Assembly (NCBI RefSeq): GCF_035917575.1 | Contig: NZ_CP109090.1 | Location: 2,170,001 to 2,234,000, forward strand | Reading direction: 5' to 3' | Length of the DNA stretch: 64,000 nucleotides | DNA from: Streptomyces sp. NBC_01788 | GTDB taxonomy: Bacteria; Actinomycetota; Actinomycetes; Streptomycetales; Streptomycetaceae | Shown here: in pieces, positions 32,195-41,080 of the stretch | How the letters are laid out: each line of letters starts with the position of its first letter | How positions within the stretch are numbered: position 1 is the first letter of the stretch | Position numbers and translations under genes: made by a program | The notes under the pieces: model-generated | Told to the model about the DNA's origin: nothing | Seen by the model: only the letters and a program-made list of their open reading frames with translations | Databases searched by the model: none

Positions 32195-32920
32195 TCAAAG
32201 ACGCTTGTCCGGTACCGCCCGCGCCCATGTCCCGTCCTCGGTCAGATACCTGTCCACCCTCAGACCCGCCTCCCCCAGCGCCTCCTCGAACTGCTCGCTG
32301 GTCAGCGGCCGGGAGCGGAAGGTCTGGGTCCAGGTCGCGTCCGGGAAGACGTACTCCGCGCGCACCGCGTTCACCCCGTCCCCGACCGGCTCCGCCGACA
32401 GGATCCGCACCGTGAAGGCCACCGGGTCCACCCTCTCCCCGCCTTCGGCCGGGGGGACCCATGTGTCGCTTCGCTCGCGCGGCAGATTGACGTGGTAGTC
32501 GCCGCCTTCCCGCTGGATCAGTACGCAGCCGTCCTCCGCCACGTGCCGCGCGCAGGTGCGCAGCAGTCCTCGCCGTACCTCGGGGTCGCCCGTGTGCACC
32601 AGGAACGACGCGAGTATCACCGCGTCGAAGGTCTCCCCCGTCTCCAGCTGCTCGATCGGGCTGCATATGGTCCGCGCCCCGTGCACCCGCTCCAGCATCT
32701 CCGGTGACTCGTCCACCGCCGTGACGGTGAAGCCGCGCTCCAGCAGTGGATGGGTCACGCGGCCCACACCGCACCCCAGCTCCAGGATGTGCGCTCCCGC
32801 GGGCACGGCCGCGGCGATGATGTCCGGCTCGCTCCCCACGGACAGTCGCGCGTACAGCTCCACCGCGCAGCCGTCCGGCGTGATCGCTCCCGGTCCCGTC
32901 CCCTGATACCCCTCGCGCAT
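32195..32920 (-). CDS. class I SAM-dependent methyltransferase
   Basis: A 241-residue methyltransferase: ILELGCGVGRVTHPLLERGF (motif I), VTAVDES (motif II), ETFDAVILASFLVHTGDPEVRRGLL and HVAEDGCVLIQREGGDY. Substrate unknown. I chose ATG 32920 (MREGYQGTGPGAITPDG) because it has GGAG at proper spacing; ATG 32932 would add MELR. It is co-oriented with DoxX, 114 bp upstream of it. Confidence 0.82.
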   Translation of the reverse strand: MREGYQGTGPGAITPDGCAVELYARLSVGSEPDIIAAAVPAGAHILELGCGVGRVTHPLLERGFTVTAVDESPEMLERVHGARTICSPIEQLETGETFDAVILASFLVHTGDPEVRRGLLRTCARHVAEDGCVLIQREGGDYHVNLPRERSDTWVPPAEGGERVDPVAFTVRILSAEPVGDGVNAVRAEYVFPDATWTQTFRSRPLTSEQFEEALGEAGLRVDRYLTEDGTWARAVPDKRL

Positions 32921-33062
32921 TCTCAGCTCCATGCCCGGACAACGGCCCGTCCCCGCACTGCCGTTCCCCTCCCGACGTGGTTCACCCGCTCGAGTGAGGC
33001 CGGCCCTCCTTTGGTGTGCGGGCCGGGCGAGAGTACGTTTCAAGGAGGAATGGTGATCGGCG

Positions 33063-33329
33063 ATGCGTACAGGCAGTGAACCCACCACCGCGCGCAGTGC
33101 CCTGCGGGCACGGTTCTGGCTGTGCGTGTGGGGACTGGTCTGGGCGGGCTTCGGCACAGTGGTGTTCGTGCTGGTCGGACGGCCCGGGTGGGCAGCGGCC
33201 TGCGGCGTGCTGTGGCTGGTGATGGCCGTCGACTTCATGCTGGTCGTCCGGCATCTGCGGCAGGGTCCGCACTACCAGCCGGGGCGGGACGTGCCGCCGT
33301 ACTGGCCTCCGGACGACCGGCGACGGTAG
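33063..33329 (+). CDS. DUF6343 family small membrane protein
   Basis: An 88-residue protein with two membrane helices (FWLCVWGLVWAGFGTVVFVLV and AACGVLWLVMAVDFMLVV) and a hydrophilic tail with GPHYQPGRDVPPYWPPDDRRR-type composition. The pattern, starting with RTGSEPTTARSALRARF, is a Streptomyces family of unknown function. An in-frame stop just upstream (33054-33056) fixes ATG 33063 as the first possible start; GGAGG is 14 nt away, longer than usual. Confidence 0.75.
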   Translation: MRTGSEPTTARSALRARFWLCVWGLVWAGFGTVVFVLVGRPGWAAACGVLWLVMAVDFMLVVRHLRQGPHYQPGRDVPPYWPPDDRRR

Positions 33330-33400
33330 CAGGGGCGACGGTAGCCGTCGGCGAAGCTGCCCCGGACGCCGGCGAGAGTGCCCGGGACGGTCCGCGGGCG

Positions 33401-33763
33401 TCAGGAGTCGAACTTGGCCCGTTGCAGGTACTCCGGGTTCGGGTCCAGCGCGGCGGCCAGCCGGAAGTGACGCCTGGCCTCGTCGGGTCGGCCCTGCCGC
33501 TCGTAGGTGCGGGCGAGCGCGAAGTGCGCGTACGCGTTGTCCGGTTCGCGCTCCAGCACGATGGTGAACTCCAGCTCCGCGGGCCGGAGCTGGGCCGCCG
33601 CGAAGAAGGCACGGGCGCGCAGCAGCCGGGCCGAGGTGTTCTCCGGGTGGGCGCCTATGACCCGGTCGAGCAGTTTCACCGCGCCCCGCGGATCCCGCGC
33701 GGCGAGCAGCTTCTCCGCGGCGCGATAGTCGATGATGTCGGTCTCCGGAGTACGTTCGGGCAC
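33401..33763 (-). CDS. tetratricopeptide-repeat protein
   Basis: A 120-residue protein with about three TPR units: DYRAAEKLLAARDPRGAVKLLDRVIGAHPEN, SARLLRARAFFAAAQLRPAELEFTIVLEREPDN and AYAHFALARTYERQGRPDEARRHFRLAAALDPN. It is a helical protein-interaction scaffold and its partner is unknown. The start GTG 33763 has GGAAGG upstream. It lies 67 bp downstream of coaE on the same strand and may share its transcript. Confidence 0.88.
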   Translation of the reverse strand: MPERTPETDIIDYRAAEKLLAARDPRGAVKLLDRVIGAHPENTSARLLRARAFFAAAQLRPAELEFTIVLEREPDNAYAHFALARTYERQGRPDEARRHFRLAAALDPNPEYLQRAKFDS

Positions 33764-33830
33764 GACTGCTTCCTTCCCATGCCACAGTGGTTCAACGCCC
33801 CGGGCCGGGCAGCCCTGTTCCCGGAGCCCC

Positions 33831-34499
33831 CTATGCCTGCGGGCCCTGCTGCTCCTGGGGCCCCTGGTGCTCATGCGGCCGACGAGGCCCGTGCGCCCTG
33901 CGGACCGGCTCCGTGCGGACCAGCTCCGCCCACACCTCCCGTACCCGCCGCTCGAGGCGGTCCAACGGCACGTCGTTGTCGATGACGATGTCCGCGATCT
34001 CCAGGCGCTTCTCCCGGGTCGCCTGCGCGGCCATACGCGCGCGTGCGTCCTCCTCGGTCATCCCGCGCAGCCGCAGGAGCCGGTCGAGCTGGGTCGCCGG
34101 GCTCGCGTCCACGACGATCACGAGGTCGTAGAGCGGGGCAAGGCCGTTCTCCGTGAGGAGGGGGACGTCGTGGACCACGACGGAGTCCTCGGCGGCCGCC
34201 TGCTCCAGTTCGCGGGAGCGAGCGCCCACCAGGGGGTGCACGATCGAGTTCAGGACGGCCAGCTTCGCGGAGTCGGCGAAGACGATGGAACCCAGCCTGG
34301 GCCGGTCCAGACTCCCGTCCTCGGCCAGCACCTCCGGACCGAAGGCGTCGACCACCGCCGCGAGGCCGGGCGTGCCCGGAGCGACGACCTCGCGCGCGAT
34401 GCGATCTGCGTCGATCAGCACGGCCCCGCATTCCTCGAGCAGCCGTGACACCTCGCTCTTACCGGCACCGATGCCCCCGGTGAGGCCCACTTTCAGCAT
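33831..34499 (-). CDS. coaE: dephospho-CoA kinase
   Basis: A 222-residue final enzyme of coenzyme A synthesis (ATP + dephospho-CoA to CoA). The P-loop is [10 protein letters not shown] (residues 6-15), followed by [17 protein letters not shown] (substrate-binding Asp), [10 protein letters not shown] and the lid region [14 protein letters not shown]. The last 30 residues ([20 protein letters not shown]) are a low-complexity extension beyond the usual 200-residue length. ATG 34499 is the only sensible start; the PAC2 gene ends 63 bp upstream. Confidence 0.95.
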   Translation of the reverse strand: MLKVGLTGGIGAGKSEVSRLLEECGAVLIDADRIAREVVAPGTPGLAAVVDAFGPEVLAEDGSLDRPRLGSIVFADSAKLAVLNSIVHPLVGARSRELEQAAAEDSVVVHDVPLLTENGLAPLYDLVIVVDASPATQLDRLLRLRGMTEEDARARMAAQATREKRLEIADIVIDNDVPLDRLERRVREVWAELVRTEPVRRAHGPRRPHEHQGPQEQQGPQA

Positions 34500-34562
34500 G
34501 AGCGGCAGCTTAGGCCCTGGCTCCGGCGGCCCGCCCGGCGGGCGGGCGGCACCTCCACCTCG

Positions 34563-35501
34563 TCAGTTCTCGCCCTCCCGCTCCGCCAGGAAGCGTTCGA
34601 ACTCGCGGCCGATCTCGTCCGCCGACGGGATATCGACGGGCTCGGCGAGCATGTTGCCCCGGGTCTCCGCGCCGGCTGCGGCGTCGTACTGGTGCTCGAG
34701 GCCCTGGACGAGGGCGGTGAGTTCCTCGTCGCCCTCGCGAATCTGCCGGTCGATCTCGGTCTGGGTGCGGTGGGCCTCGTTGCGCAGGGAGTGGGCGATG
34801 CCCGGCAGGACGAGCCCGGTGGCCGAGGTGATGGCCTCCAGGGCCGTCAGCGCCGCGTCCGGGTACGGGGAGCGCGCGATGTAGTGCGGCACATGCGTGG
34901 CCACCCCCAGCACGTCGTGCTCGGCCTGCATCAGGCGGTACTCCAGCAGCGCCTCCGCGCTGCCCGGCACCTGCGCCTCCTCGAAGGGGCTGCGGTGGCC
35001 CGGTACCAGGTCACTGCGGTTGCCGTGCGGGGTCAGGCCCACCGGGCGGGTGTGCGGAACGCCCATGGGGATGCCGTGGAAGTTCACCGACAGGCGTACG
35101 CCGAGGCGCTCGACGATCTGCCCTACGGCAGCCGCGAAACGCTCCCACTCCACGTCGGGCTCGGGCCCGGAGAGCAGCAGGAACGGCGCGCCGGTGGCGT
35201 CCTGGACGAGACGCACCTCGATGCCCGGCACCTCGTAGTCGCTCCAGCGGTCCCGCTGGAACGTGAGCAGCGGGCGGCGGGCCCGGTAGTCCACGAGCCG
35301 GTCGTGGTCGAAGCGCGCCACGACCTGGTGGGGCTGCGTGTCCAGCAGCCGCTCCACGATCTGGTCGCCGGTCTCCCCCGCGTCGATGTATCCGTCGAAG
35401 TGATAGAGCAGGACAAGGCCGGCCGACTCCTGGGCGAGCGCCATGTCGACGACGGCCAGACCCTTCGGCTCCCATGCGTACAAACCCTGCGGATCAAGCA
35501 C
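34563..35501 (-). CDS. PAC2 family protein
   Basis: A 312-residue protein of the PAC2 (proteasome assembly chaperone-like) family common in actinobacteria: [79 protein letters not shown] and [26 protein letters not shown]. Its role in bacteria is not established. The C-terminal 80 residues are helical and acidic. The start GTG 35501 has GGAGGGG about 9 nt upstream. It lies after the rpsA terminator, so it has its own promoter. Confidence 0.9.
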   Translation of the reverse strand: MLDPQGLYAWEPKGLAVVDMALAQESAGLVLLYHFDGYIDAGETGDQIVERLLDTQPHQVVARFDHDRLVDYRARRPLLTFQRDRWSDYEVPGIEVRLVQDATGAPFLLLSGPEPDVEWERFAAAVGQIVERLGVRLSVNFHGIPMGVPHTRPVGLTPHGNRSDLVPGHRSPFEEAQVPGSAEALLEYRLMQAEHDVLGVATHVPHYIARSPYPDAALTALEAITSATGLVLPGIAHSLRNEAHRTQTEIDRQIREGDEELTALVQGLEHQYDAAAGAETRGNMLAEPVDIPSADEIGREFERFLAEREGEN

Positions 35502-35605
35502 TGTGTGACCGCCCCTCCTCGTATTCGTAGGTTCACAACGAGCTGTGGGACGTTCGCATTCCCCATCGGCCGCAGGGTTCCGCAAGACCCTCCGAACAGC
35601 TCGAA

Positions 35606-35632
35606 GGGCCGCACCCGGAACGGGTGCGGCCC
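35606..35632. terminator. rpsA terminator hairpin
   Basis: GGGCCGCACCC (35606-35616) pairs perfectly with GGGTGCGGCCC (35622-35632) around GGAAC. It lies 50 bp past the rpsA stop on the minus strand; an 11-bp GC-rich stem without a U-tract. Confidence 0.85.
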
Positions 35633-35682
35633 CTCAAGTCATCGGCTGCTGAGCCTCAGCGGCTGGGCCCCTGTGCGGGAGC

Positions 35683-37173
35683 TCAGCTCTGGCCGCCGGC
35701 CAGCTTCTCGCGGAGCGCGGCCAGCGCCTCGTCCGACGCCAGGGCGCCGGAGTTGTCGCCACCCTCGGAGGAGTACGAACCGCCGGACGCGGCCGGAGCG
35801 GCGGCCTCGCCACCCTCGGCGGCGGCAGCGGCGTCCGCCTCGCGGGACTTGATGACCTGCTGCTGGTGCTGCTCGAAGCGGGACTGCGCCTCGGCGTACT
35901 GGTGCTCCCACGCCTCGCGCTGGGTCTCGTAGCCCTCGAGCCAGTCGTTGGTCTCGGGGTCGAAGCCCTCGGGGTAGATGTAGTTGCCCTGGTCGTCGTA
36001 GGACGCGGCCATGCCGTACAGGGTCGGGTCGAACTCGACCGTGGCCGGGTCGGCACCGAAGGCCTCGTTGGCCTGCTTCAGCGAGAGGCTGATGCGGCGA
36101 CGCTCGAGGTCGATGTCGATGACCTTGACGAAGATCTCGTCGTTGACCTGGACGACCTGCTCCGGGATCTCCACGTGGCGCTCGGCCAGCTCGGAGATGT
36201 GGACCAGACCCTCGATGCCCTCGTCCACGCGGACGAACGCACCGAACGGAACCAGCTTCGTGACCTTGCCGGGCACGACCTGGCCGATCTGGTGGGTGCG
36301 GGCGAACTGCTGCCACGGGTCTTCCTGGGTCGCCTTCAGCGACAAGGAGACGCGCTCGCGGTCCATGTCGACGTCGAGGACCTCGACCGTGACCTCCTGG
36401 CCGACCTCGACGACCTCGGAGGGGTGGTCGATGTGCTTCCAGGACAGCTCGGAGACGTGCACCAGACCGTCGACGCCACCCAGGTCCACGAAGGCACCGA
36501 AGTTGACGATCGAGGAGACCACACCGGAGCGGACCTGACCCTTCTGGAGGGTCGTGAGGAACGTCTGGCGGACCTCGGACTGGGTCTGCTCCAGCCAGGC
36601 ACGGCGGGACAGGACCACGTTGTTGCGGTTCTTGTCCAGCTCGATGATCTTGGCCTCGAGCTCCTTGCCGACGTACGGCTGGAGGTCGCGGACACGGCGC
36701 ATCTCGACGAGGGAGGCCGGCAGGAAGCCACGGAGGCCGATGTCGAGGATGAGACCACCCTTGACGACCTCGATGACGGTGCCGGTGACGATGCCGTCCT
36801 CTTCCTTGATCTTCTCGATGGTGCCCCAAGCACGCTCGTACTGGGCGCGCTTCTTCGAGAGGATCAGGCGGCCTTCCTTGTCCTCCTTCTGGAGGACCAG
36901 GGCCTCGATCTCGTCGCCGACGGCCACGACCTCGTTCGGGTCGACGTCGTGCTTGATCGAGAGCTCGCGGCTCGGGATGACACCTTCGGTCTTGTAACCG
37001 ATGTCGAGCAGGACCTCGTCCCGGTCGACCTTCACGATGACGCCGTCGACGATGTCGCCGTCGTTGAAGTACTTGATCGTCTCGTCGATCGCGGCGAGGA
37101 AGGCTTCCTCGTTACCGATGTCGTTGACCGCTACCTGCGGGGTGGTGGCGGTGGTCTCGGTGCTGCTCGTCAT
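35683..37173 (-). CDS. rpsA: 30S ribosomal protein S1
   Basis: A 496-residue actinobacterial-type S1 with four S1 (OB-fold) domains: about 37-105 (DGVIVKVDRDEVLLDIGYK), 125-190 (GTVIEVVKGGLILDIGLRG), 210-278 (GVVSSIVNFGAFVDLGGVDG) and 295-365 (GKVTKLVPFGAFVRVDEGIEG). It lacks the six-domain layout of enteric S1. The C-terminal 130 residues are Glu/Ala/Ser-rich and disordered. It binds mRNA at the ribosome. ATG 37173 (MTSSTETTATTPQ) follows CCGGAGCCC. A strong promoter at 37371-37399 gives a leader of about 190 nt. Confidence 0.97.
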   Translation of the reverse strand: MTSSTETTATTPQVAVNDIGNEEAFLAAIDETIKYFNDGDIVDGVIVKVDRDEVLLDIGYKTEGVIPSRELSIKHDVDPNEVVAVGDEIEALVLQKEDKEGRLILSKKRAQYERAWGTIEKIKEEDGIVTGTVIEVVKGGLILDIGLRGFLPASLVEMRRVRDLQPYVGKELEAKIIELDKNRNNVVLSRRAWLEQTQSEVRQTFLTTLQKGQVRSGVVSSIVNFGAFVDLGGVDGLVHVSELSWKHIDHPSEVVEVGQEVTVEVLDVDMDRERVSLSLKATQEDPWQQFARTHQIGQVVPGKVTKLVPFGAFVRVDEGIEGLVHISELAERHVEIPEQVVQVNDEIFVKVIDIDLERRRISLSLKQANEAFGADPATVEFDPTLYGMAASYDDQGNYIYPEGFDPETNDWLEGYETQREAWEHQYAEAQSRFEQHQQQVIKSREADAAAAAEGGEAAAPAASGGSYSSEGGDNSGALASDEALAALREKLAGGQS

Positions 37174-37370
37174 GTGGGAAAGGGCTCCGGTACGGACATT
37201 GAGTCGTAGGTACTGCATTACGCCGGGAGCCCGTTTCGCTCTGCAGAAGCCGGACAGCTTAGGAAGCGCCACACGAAAACCTGGTGGTGCCTCGACAACC
37301 GAGGGGACATACAACAGATGCGAGCGCAGCCTGCTCCGTCTGAGGCGCGCAGGCCCGCAGCGCAACTTGT

Positions 37371-37399
37371 AGCATACGGGGGCAGCCGGGCATGGTCAA
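37371..37399 (-). promoter_or_regulatory. strong housekeeping promoter of rpsA
   Basis: On the minus strand: TTGACC (37399-37394), 17-bp spacer, TATGCT (37376-37371). This is close to the HrdB consensus and would start transcription near 37364. The region 37174-37622 holds no gene apart from this promoter and the 5' leader of rpsA; nothing else was recognised in it. Confidence 0.8.
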
Positions 37400-37622
37400 T
37401 GCGCGAAGCCGCACAGCCGGGGCGGATCGCCCTATTTCCGGCAGAAAACCGGCCTCCCGAGCCCACGCCGGCCCGAGCGAGTCCCTGCGGTGACCACCGC
37501 CGGAACCGGCCGGACGGGAGAGCCCGCAGATTAGTACGAGGGAGCCGATCATCCAAGAGCCAGCACCGTCCGAACAGTTCGAACCGGCCGAACCGGAGGC
37601 CACCCGGCGCGAGGCCGGCGCC

Positions 37623-38378
37623 GTGGAAAGCTCCAGGGCCAACCGGGGCTGGTGGGACCGCAACGCGGACGAGTACCAGATCGAGCACGGCACGTTCCTC
37701 GGCGACGACCGTTTCGTGTGGGGCCCGGAGGGCCTGGACGAGACCGAGGCGGAGCTGCTCGGCAACCCCGAGGACCTCAAGGACAAGGACGTCCTGGAGA
37801 TCGGCGCGGGCGCGGCGCAGTGCTCGCGCTGGCTGGCCGGGCTGGGCGCGCGCCCGGTCGCCCTGGACCTGTCGCACCGCCAGCTCCAGCACGCGCTGCG
37901 CATCGGTGGCGCCATCCCCCTGGTGTGCGCCGACGCGGGCGCGCTGCCGTTCGCGGACGGCTCCTTCGACCTGGCGTGCTCGGCGTACGGGGCGCTGCCG
38001 TTCGTCGCCGACCCGCGCGCGGTGCTGCGGGAGGTGCGGCGGGTGCTGCGGCCGGGCGGGCGGTTCGTGTTCTCGGTGACGCACCCGATCCGCTGGGCGT
38101 TCCCGGACGAGCCCGGCCCGGAGGGGCTGTCGGTGTCCGGCTCCTACTTCGACCGCACGCCGTACGTCGAGCAGGACGAGGACGGCCGCGCGGTGTACGT
38201 CGAGCATCACCGGACCGTCGGGGACCGGGTCCGGGACGTGGTGGCGTCGGGCCTGCGGCTGGTGGACCTGGTCGAGCCGGAGTGGCCGGCCTGGAACACG
38301 TCCGAGTGGGGCGGCTGGTCGCCGCTGCGCGGGAATCTGATCCCCGGGACGGCGATCTTCGTCTGCGTGCGGGACTGA
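37623..38378 (+). CDS. class I SAM-dependent methyltransferase
   Basis: A 251-residue protein: RGWWDRNADEYQIEHGTFLG, then motif I VLEIGAGAAQCSRWLAGLGA, ALDLSHRQLQHA, LPFADGSFDLACSAYGALPF, VLRPGGRFVFSVTHPIRW. The substrate is unknown. The start is uncertain: GTG 37623 has no good ribosome site, while the frame is open back to 37494 with similar coding character (QEPAPSEQFEPAEPEATRR) but without ATG/GTG/TTG. It lies 36 bp upstream of hrpB and is likely co-transcribed with it. Confidence 0.82.
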   Translation: MESSRANRGWWDRNADEYQIEHGTFLGDDRFVWGPEGLDETEAELLGNPEDLKDKDVLEIGAGAAQCSRWLAGLGARPVALDLSHRQLQHALRIGGAIPLVCADAGALPFADGSFDLACSAYGALPFVADPRAVLREVRRVLRPGGRFVFSVTHPIRWAFPDEPGPEGLSVSGSYFDRTPYVEQDEDGRAVYVEHHRTVGDRVRDVVASGLRLVDLVEPEWPAWNTSEWGGWSPLRGNLIPGTAIFVCVRD

Positions 38379-38414
38379 GTGCGTGACCGGGTGCGGGTGT
38401 ACGGGGCTGAGCGC

Positions 38415-40976
38415 GTGATCCGTCACGACGAGCTGGGCGCGCTGCCGGTGCGCGACGCGCTGCCGGCCCTCCACGAGGCCCTGGACGGTCACGGGACCGC
38501 GGTCCTGGTGGCGCCGCCCGGCACCGGCAAGACCACGCTGGTGCCCCTCGCGCTGGCCGGGCTGCTGGGTGAGGGGCCCGCGCGGCGGGTGGTCGTGGCC
38601 GAGCCGCGGCGGATCGCGGCGCGCGCGGCGGCCCGGCGGATGGCGTGGCTGCTGGGCGAGAAGGTCGGCGGGAGCGTCGGCTACACCGTGCGCGGGGAGC
38701 GCGTCGTCGGGCGCCACGCGCGCGTGGAGGTCGTCACGACCGGTGTGCTGCTCCAGCGGTTGCAGCGGGACCAGGAGCTGGCCGGCATCGACGTGGTGGT
38801 GCTCGACGAGTGCCACGAGCGGCATCTGGACGCGGACACGGTGGCGGCGTTCCTGTGGGACGTGCGCGAGGCTCTGCGGCCGGAACTGCGGCTTGTGGCC
38901 GCCTCTGCCACGACGGACGCGCGCGTGTGGGCGGAGCTGCTGGGCGGGGCGCCGGTGGTCGAGGCACACGGTGTGACGCATCCGGTGGAGGTGGTGTGGG
39001 CGCCTCCCTCCCGGCCGGTGCGCCCGCCGCACGGGATGCGGGTGGACCCGGCGCTGCTGACGCATGTGGCGTCGGTGGTGCGGCGGGCGCTGGCCGAGCG
39101 CGCCGGGGACGTGCTGTGTTTCCTGCCCGGCGTGGGCGAGATCGGGCGGGTCGCGGGTCTGCTGGGTGATCTCGGAGACGTGGAGGTGCTCCGGGTGCAC
39201 GGTCGGGCGCCGGCGGACGTGCAGGACGCGGTGCTGGTGCCGGGGCGGGGGCGCCGGGTGGTCCTCGCGACCTCGGTCGCCGAGTCGTCGCTGACGGTGC
39301 CCGGGGTGCGGGTGGTCGTCGACTCGGGGCTCGCGCGGGAGCCCCGCGTGGACCACGCGCGCGGGCTGAGTGCGCTGACGACGGTACGGGCCTCGCGGGC
39401 CTCCGGGCGGCAGCGGGCGGGCCGTGCGGGACGCGAGGCGCCGGGCGCGGTGTACCGGTGCTGGGCGGAGGCCGAGGAGGCGCGTCTGCCCGCGTTTCCC
39501 GCACCGGAGATCAAGGTGGCCGATCTGACGGCGTTCGCCCTCCAGGCGGCCTGCTGGGGCGATCCGGACGCCTCCGGGCTCGCGTTGCCCGACCCCCCGC
39601 CGGGCGGGGCGATGGCGGCGGCGCGGGAGGTGCTGACGGTCGTGGGCGCGGTGGACTCCGCCGGGCGCGCCACGGACCGCGGGCGCTCGCTGGGACGGCT
39701 GGGAGTGCATCCGCGGCTGGGACGGGCCTTGCTCGACGCCTCCGCCGTCGGCGGGGCCGAGCGGGTCGCGGAGGTCGTCGCACTGCTGAGCGAGGAGCTG
39801 CCGAGGGAGTACGGGGACGATCTCGCCGCGGCCCTGCGGGCTGCCCGGCGCGGCGGCGACGCGTACGCGCCACGCTGGCGAACGGAGGTCCGCCGACTGC
39901 GGGCCGCGGTGTCGGAAGTCTCCGACAGTCCCACCCGCCAACAAACGGCCCGCGGGGCGGAGCCGCCGTCCGGCGCCGGGAGCGGTGGCGGGCGTCGTCC
40001 TGGGGACGTGGGTCTCGCCGGCCGCGTTGCTGCTCTCGCCTTTCCGGAGCGGGTGGGCCGGCTCGACGGTGGCTCGTACCTGATGGTGTCCGGGACGCGG
40101 GCGGAGCTTGCGGACGGATCACCGCTGTGGGGCGCGCCCTGGGTCGCCGTGGCCGTGGCCGATCGGCCGGTGGGCAGGCGGCACGCGCGCGTGCAGCTCG
40201 CCGCGGTCGTCGACGAGGACGTCGCCCGGCTCGCGGCCGGGGCGCTTCGCACGGAAGCGGACGAGGTGCGCTGGGGCGACGGCGACGTCGTCGCGCGGCG
40301 GGTCGAGCGGCTGGGGGCCGTAGAGCTGGCTGTGCGGCCCCTGGCGGACGCCGAGCCCGGCCTCGTACGGGCGGCGCTGCTCGACGGGTTGCGGCAGGAG
40401 GGGTTCGGGCTGCTGCGCTGGTCGGTGGAGGCGCACATGCTGCGGCAGCGGCTCACGTTTCTGCGCCGGCACCTCGGGGAGCCCTGGCCCGACGTGTCCG
40501 ACGACGCGCTGCACGCGCGCGTGGACGAGTGGCTGGAGCCGGAGCTCGGGCGGGCCCGGCGGCGCGCCGACCTGGCGCGGATCGACGCCGGGCAGGCACT
40601 GACCCGGCTGCTGCCCTGGGCCTCCGGTGACGCCGCGCGGCTGGACGAGCTGGCCCCGGAACGGCTCACCGTGCCCAGCGGATCAAGGATCCGGATCGAT
40701 TACACGGATCCCGAACGGCCCGTGCTCGCCGTGAAGCTCCAGGAGATGTTCGGCCTGCACGACTCGCCCGCGGTCGCCGGGGTCCCGGTGCTGGTGCACC
40801 TCCTCTCCCCGGCCGGGCGTCCCGCCGCCGTGACCGCCGACCTCGCGTCCTTCTGGCGGACCGGCTACCGGGACGTGAGGGCGGAGCTGCGCGGGCGGTA
40901 TCCGAAGCACCCCTGGCCCGAGGACCCGGCGTCCGCGGAGCCGACCCGGCACACCAACGCCCGGCTCAAACGCTGA
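38415..40976 (+). CDS. hrpB: ATP-dependent helicase HrpB
   Basis: About 853 residues, a DEAH-type RNA helicase. P-loop APPGTGKTT, motif II DECHERH (DECH rather than DEAH), motif III AASATTD, motif VI QRAGRAGREAPG, and the HrpB-specific C-terminal domain (LHDSPAVAGVPVLVHLLSPAGRPAAVTADLASFWRTGY). HrpB has no defined bacterial role; a part in mRNA processing or stress is inferred for relatives. GTG 38415 (VIRHDELGALPVRDAL) fits family N-termini; GTG 38379 is the alternative. A Gly/Pro/Arg-rich insert of about 30 residues follows the helicase core. Confidence 0.92.
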   Translation: MIRHDELGALPVRDALPALHEALDGHGTAVLVAPPGTGKTTLVPLALAGLLGEGPARRVVVAEPRRIAARAAARRMAWLLGEKVGGSVGYTVRGERVVGRHARVEVVTTGVLLQRLQRDQELAGIDVVVLDECHERHLDADTVAAFLWDVREALRPELRLVAASATTDARVWAELLGGAPVVEAHGVTHPVEVVWAPPSRPVRPPHGMRVDPALLTHVASVVRRALAERAGDVLCFLPGVGEIGRVAGLLGDLGDVEVLRVHGRAPADVQDAVLVPGRGRRVVLATSVAESSLTVPGVRVVVDSGLAREPRVDHARGLSALTTVRASRASGRQRAGRAGREAPGAVYRCWAEAEEARLPAFPAPEIKVADLTAFALQAACWGDPDASGLALPDPPPGGAMAAAREVLTVVGAVDSAGRATDRGRSLGRLGVHPRLGRALLDASAVGGAERVAEVVALLSEELPREYGDDLAAALRAARRGGDAYAPRWRTEVRRLRAAVSEVSDSPTRQQTARGAEPPSGAGSGGGRRPGDVGLAGRVAALAFPERVGRLDGGSYLMVSGTRAELADGSPLWGAPWVAVAVADRPVGRRHARVQLAAVVDEDVARLAAGALRTEADEVRWGDGDVVARRVERLGAVELAVRPLADAEPGLVRAALLDGLRQEGFGLLRWSVEAHMLRQRLTFLRRHLGEPWPDVSDDALHARVDEWLEPELGRARRRADLARIDAGQALTRLLPWASGDAARLDELAPERLTVPSGSRIRIDYTDPERPVLAVKLQEMFGLHDSPAVAGVPVLVHLLSPAGRPAAVTADLASFWRTGYRDVRAELRGRYPKHPWPEDPASAEPTRHTNARLKR

Positions 40977-41018
40977 CCGGTTCCGTCCTCCGGGCGCGAT
41001 CGGCCGCCGGACGACGCC

Positions 41019-41051
41019 GAGGGCGCCCCGCCGCTGTGGCGGGGCGCCCTC
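41019..41051. terminator. bidirectional terminator between hrpB and the transglycosylase gene
   Basis: GAGGGCGCCCCGCC (41019-41032) and GGCGGGGCGCCCTC (41038-41051) form a perfect 14-bp stem with loop GCTGT, between two convergent genes. Confidence 0.9.
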
Positions 41052-41080
41052 AGGGTGTTCGTGGGCTGTTCGTGCCGGTG

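Noticed and set aside
37568..37585. LexA-like box (CGAACAGTTCGA)
   Set aside because: The spacing between GAAC and GTTC is 1 nt or overlapping, not the 4 nt of the actinobacterial SOS box.
37218..39944. 908-codon open frame on the minus strand
   Set aside because: Antisense to the methyltransferase and hrpB; composition is Arg/Pro/His-rich and no domain is visible.
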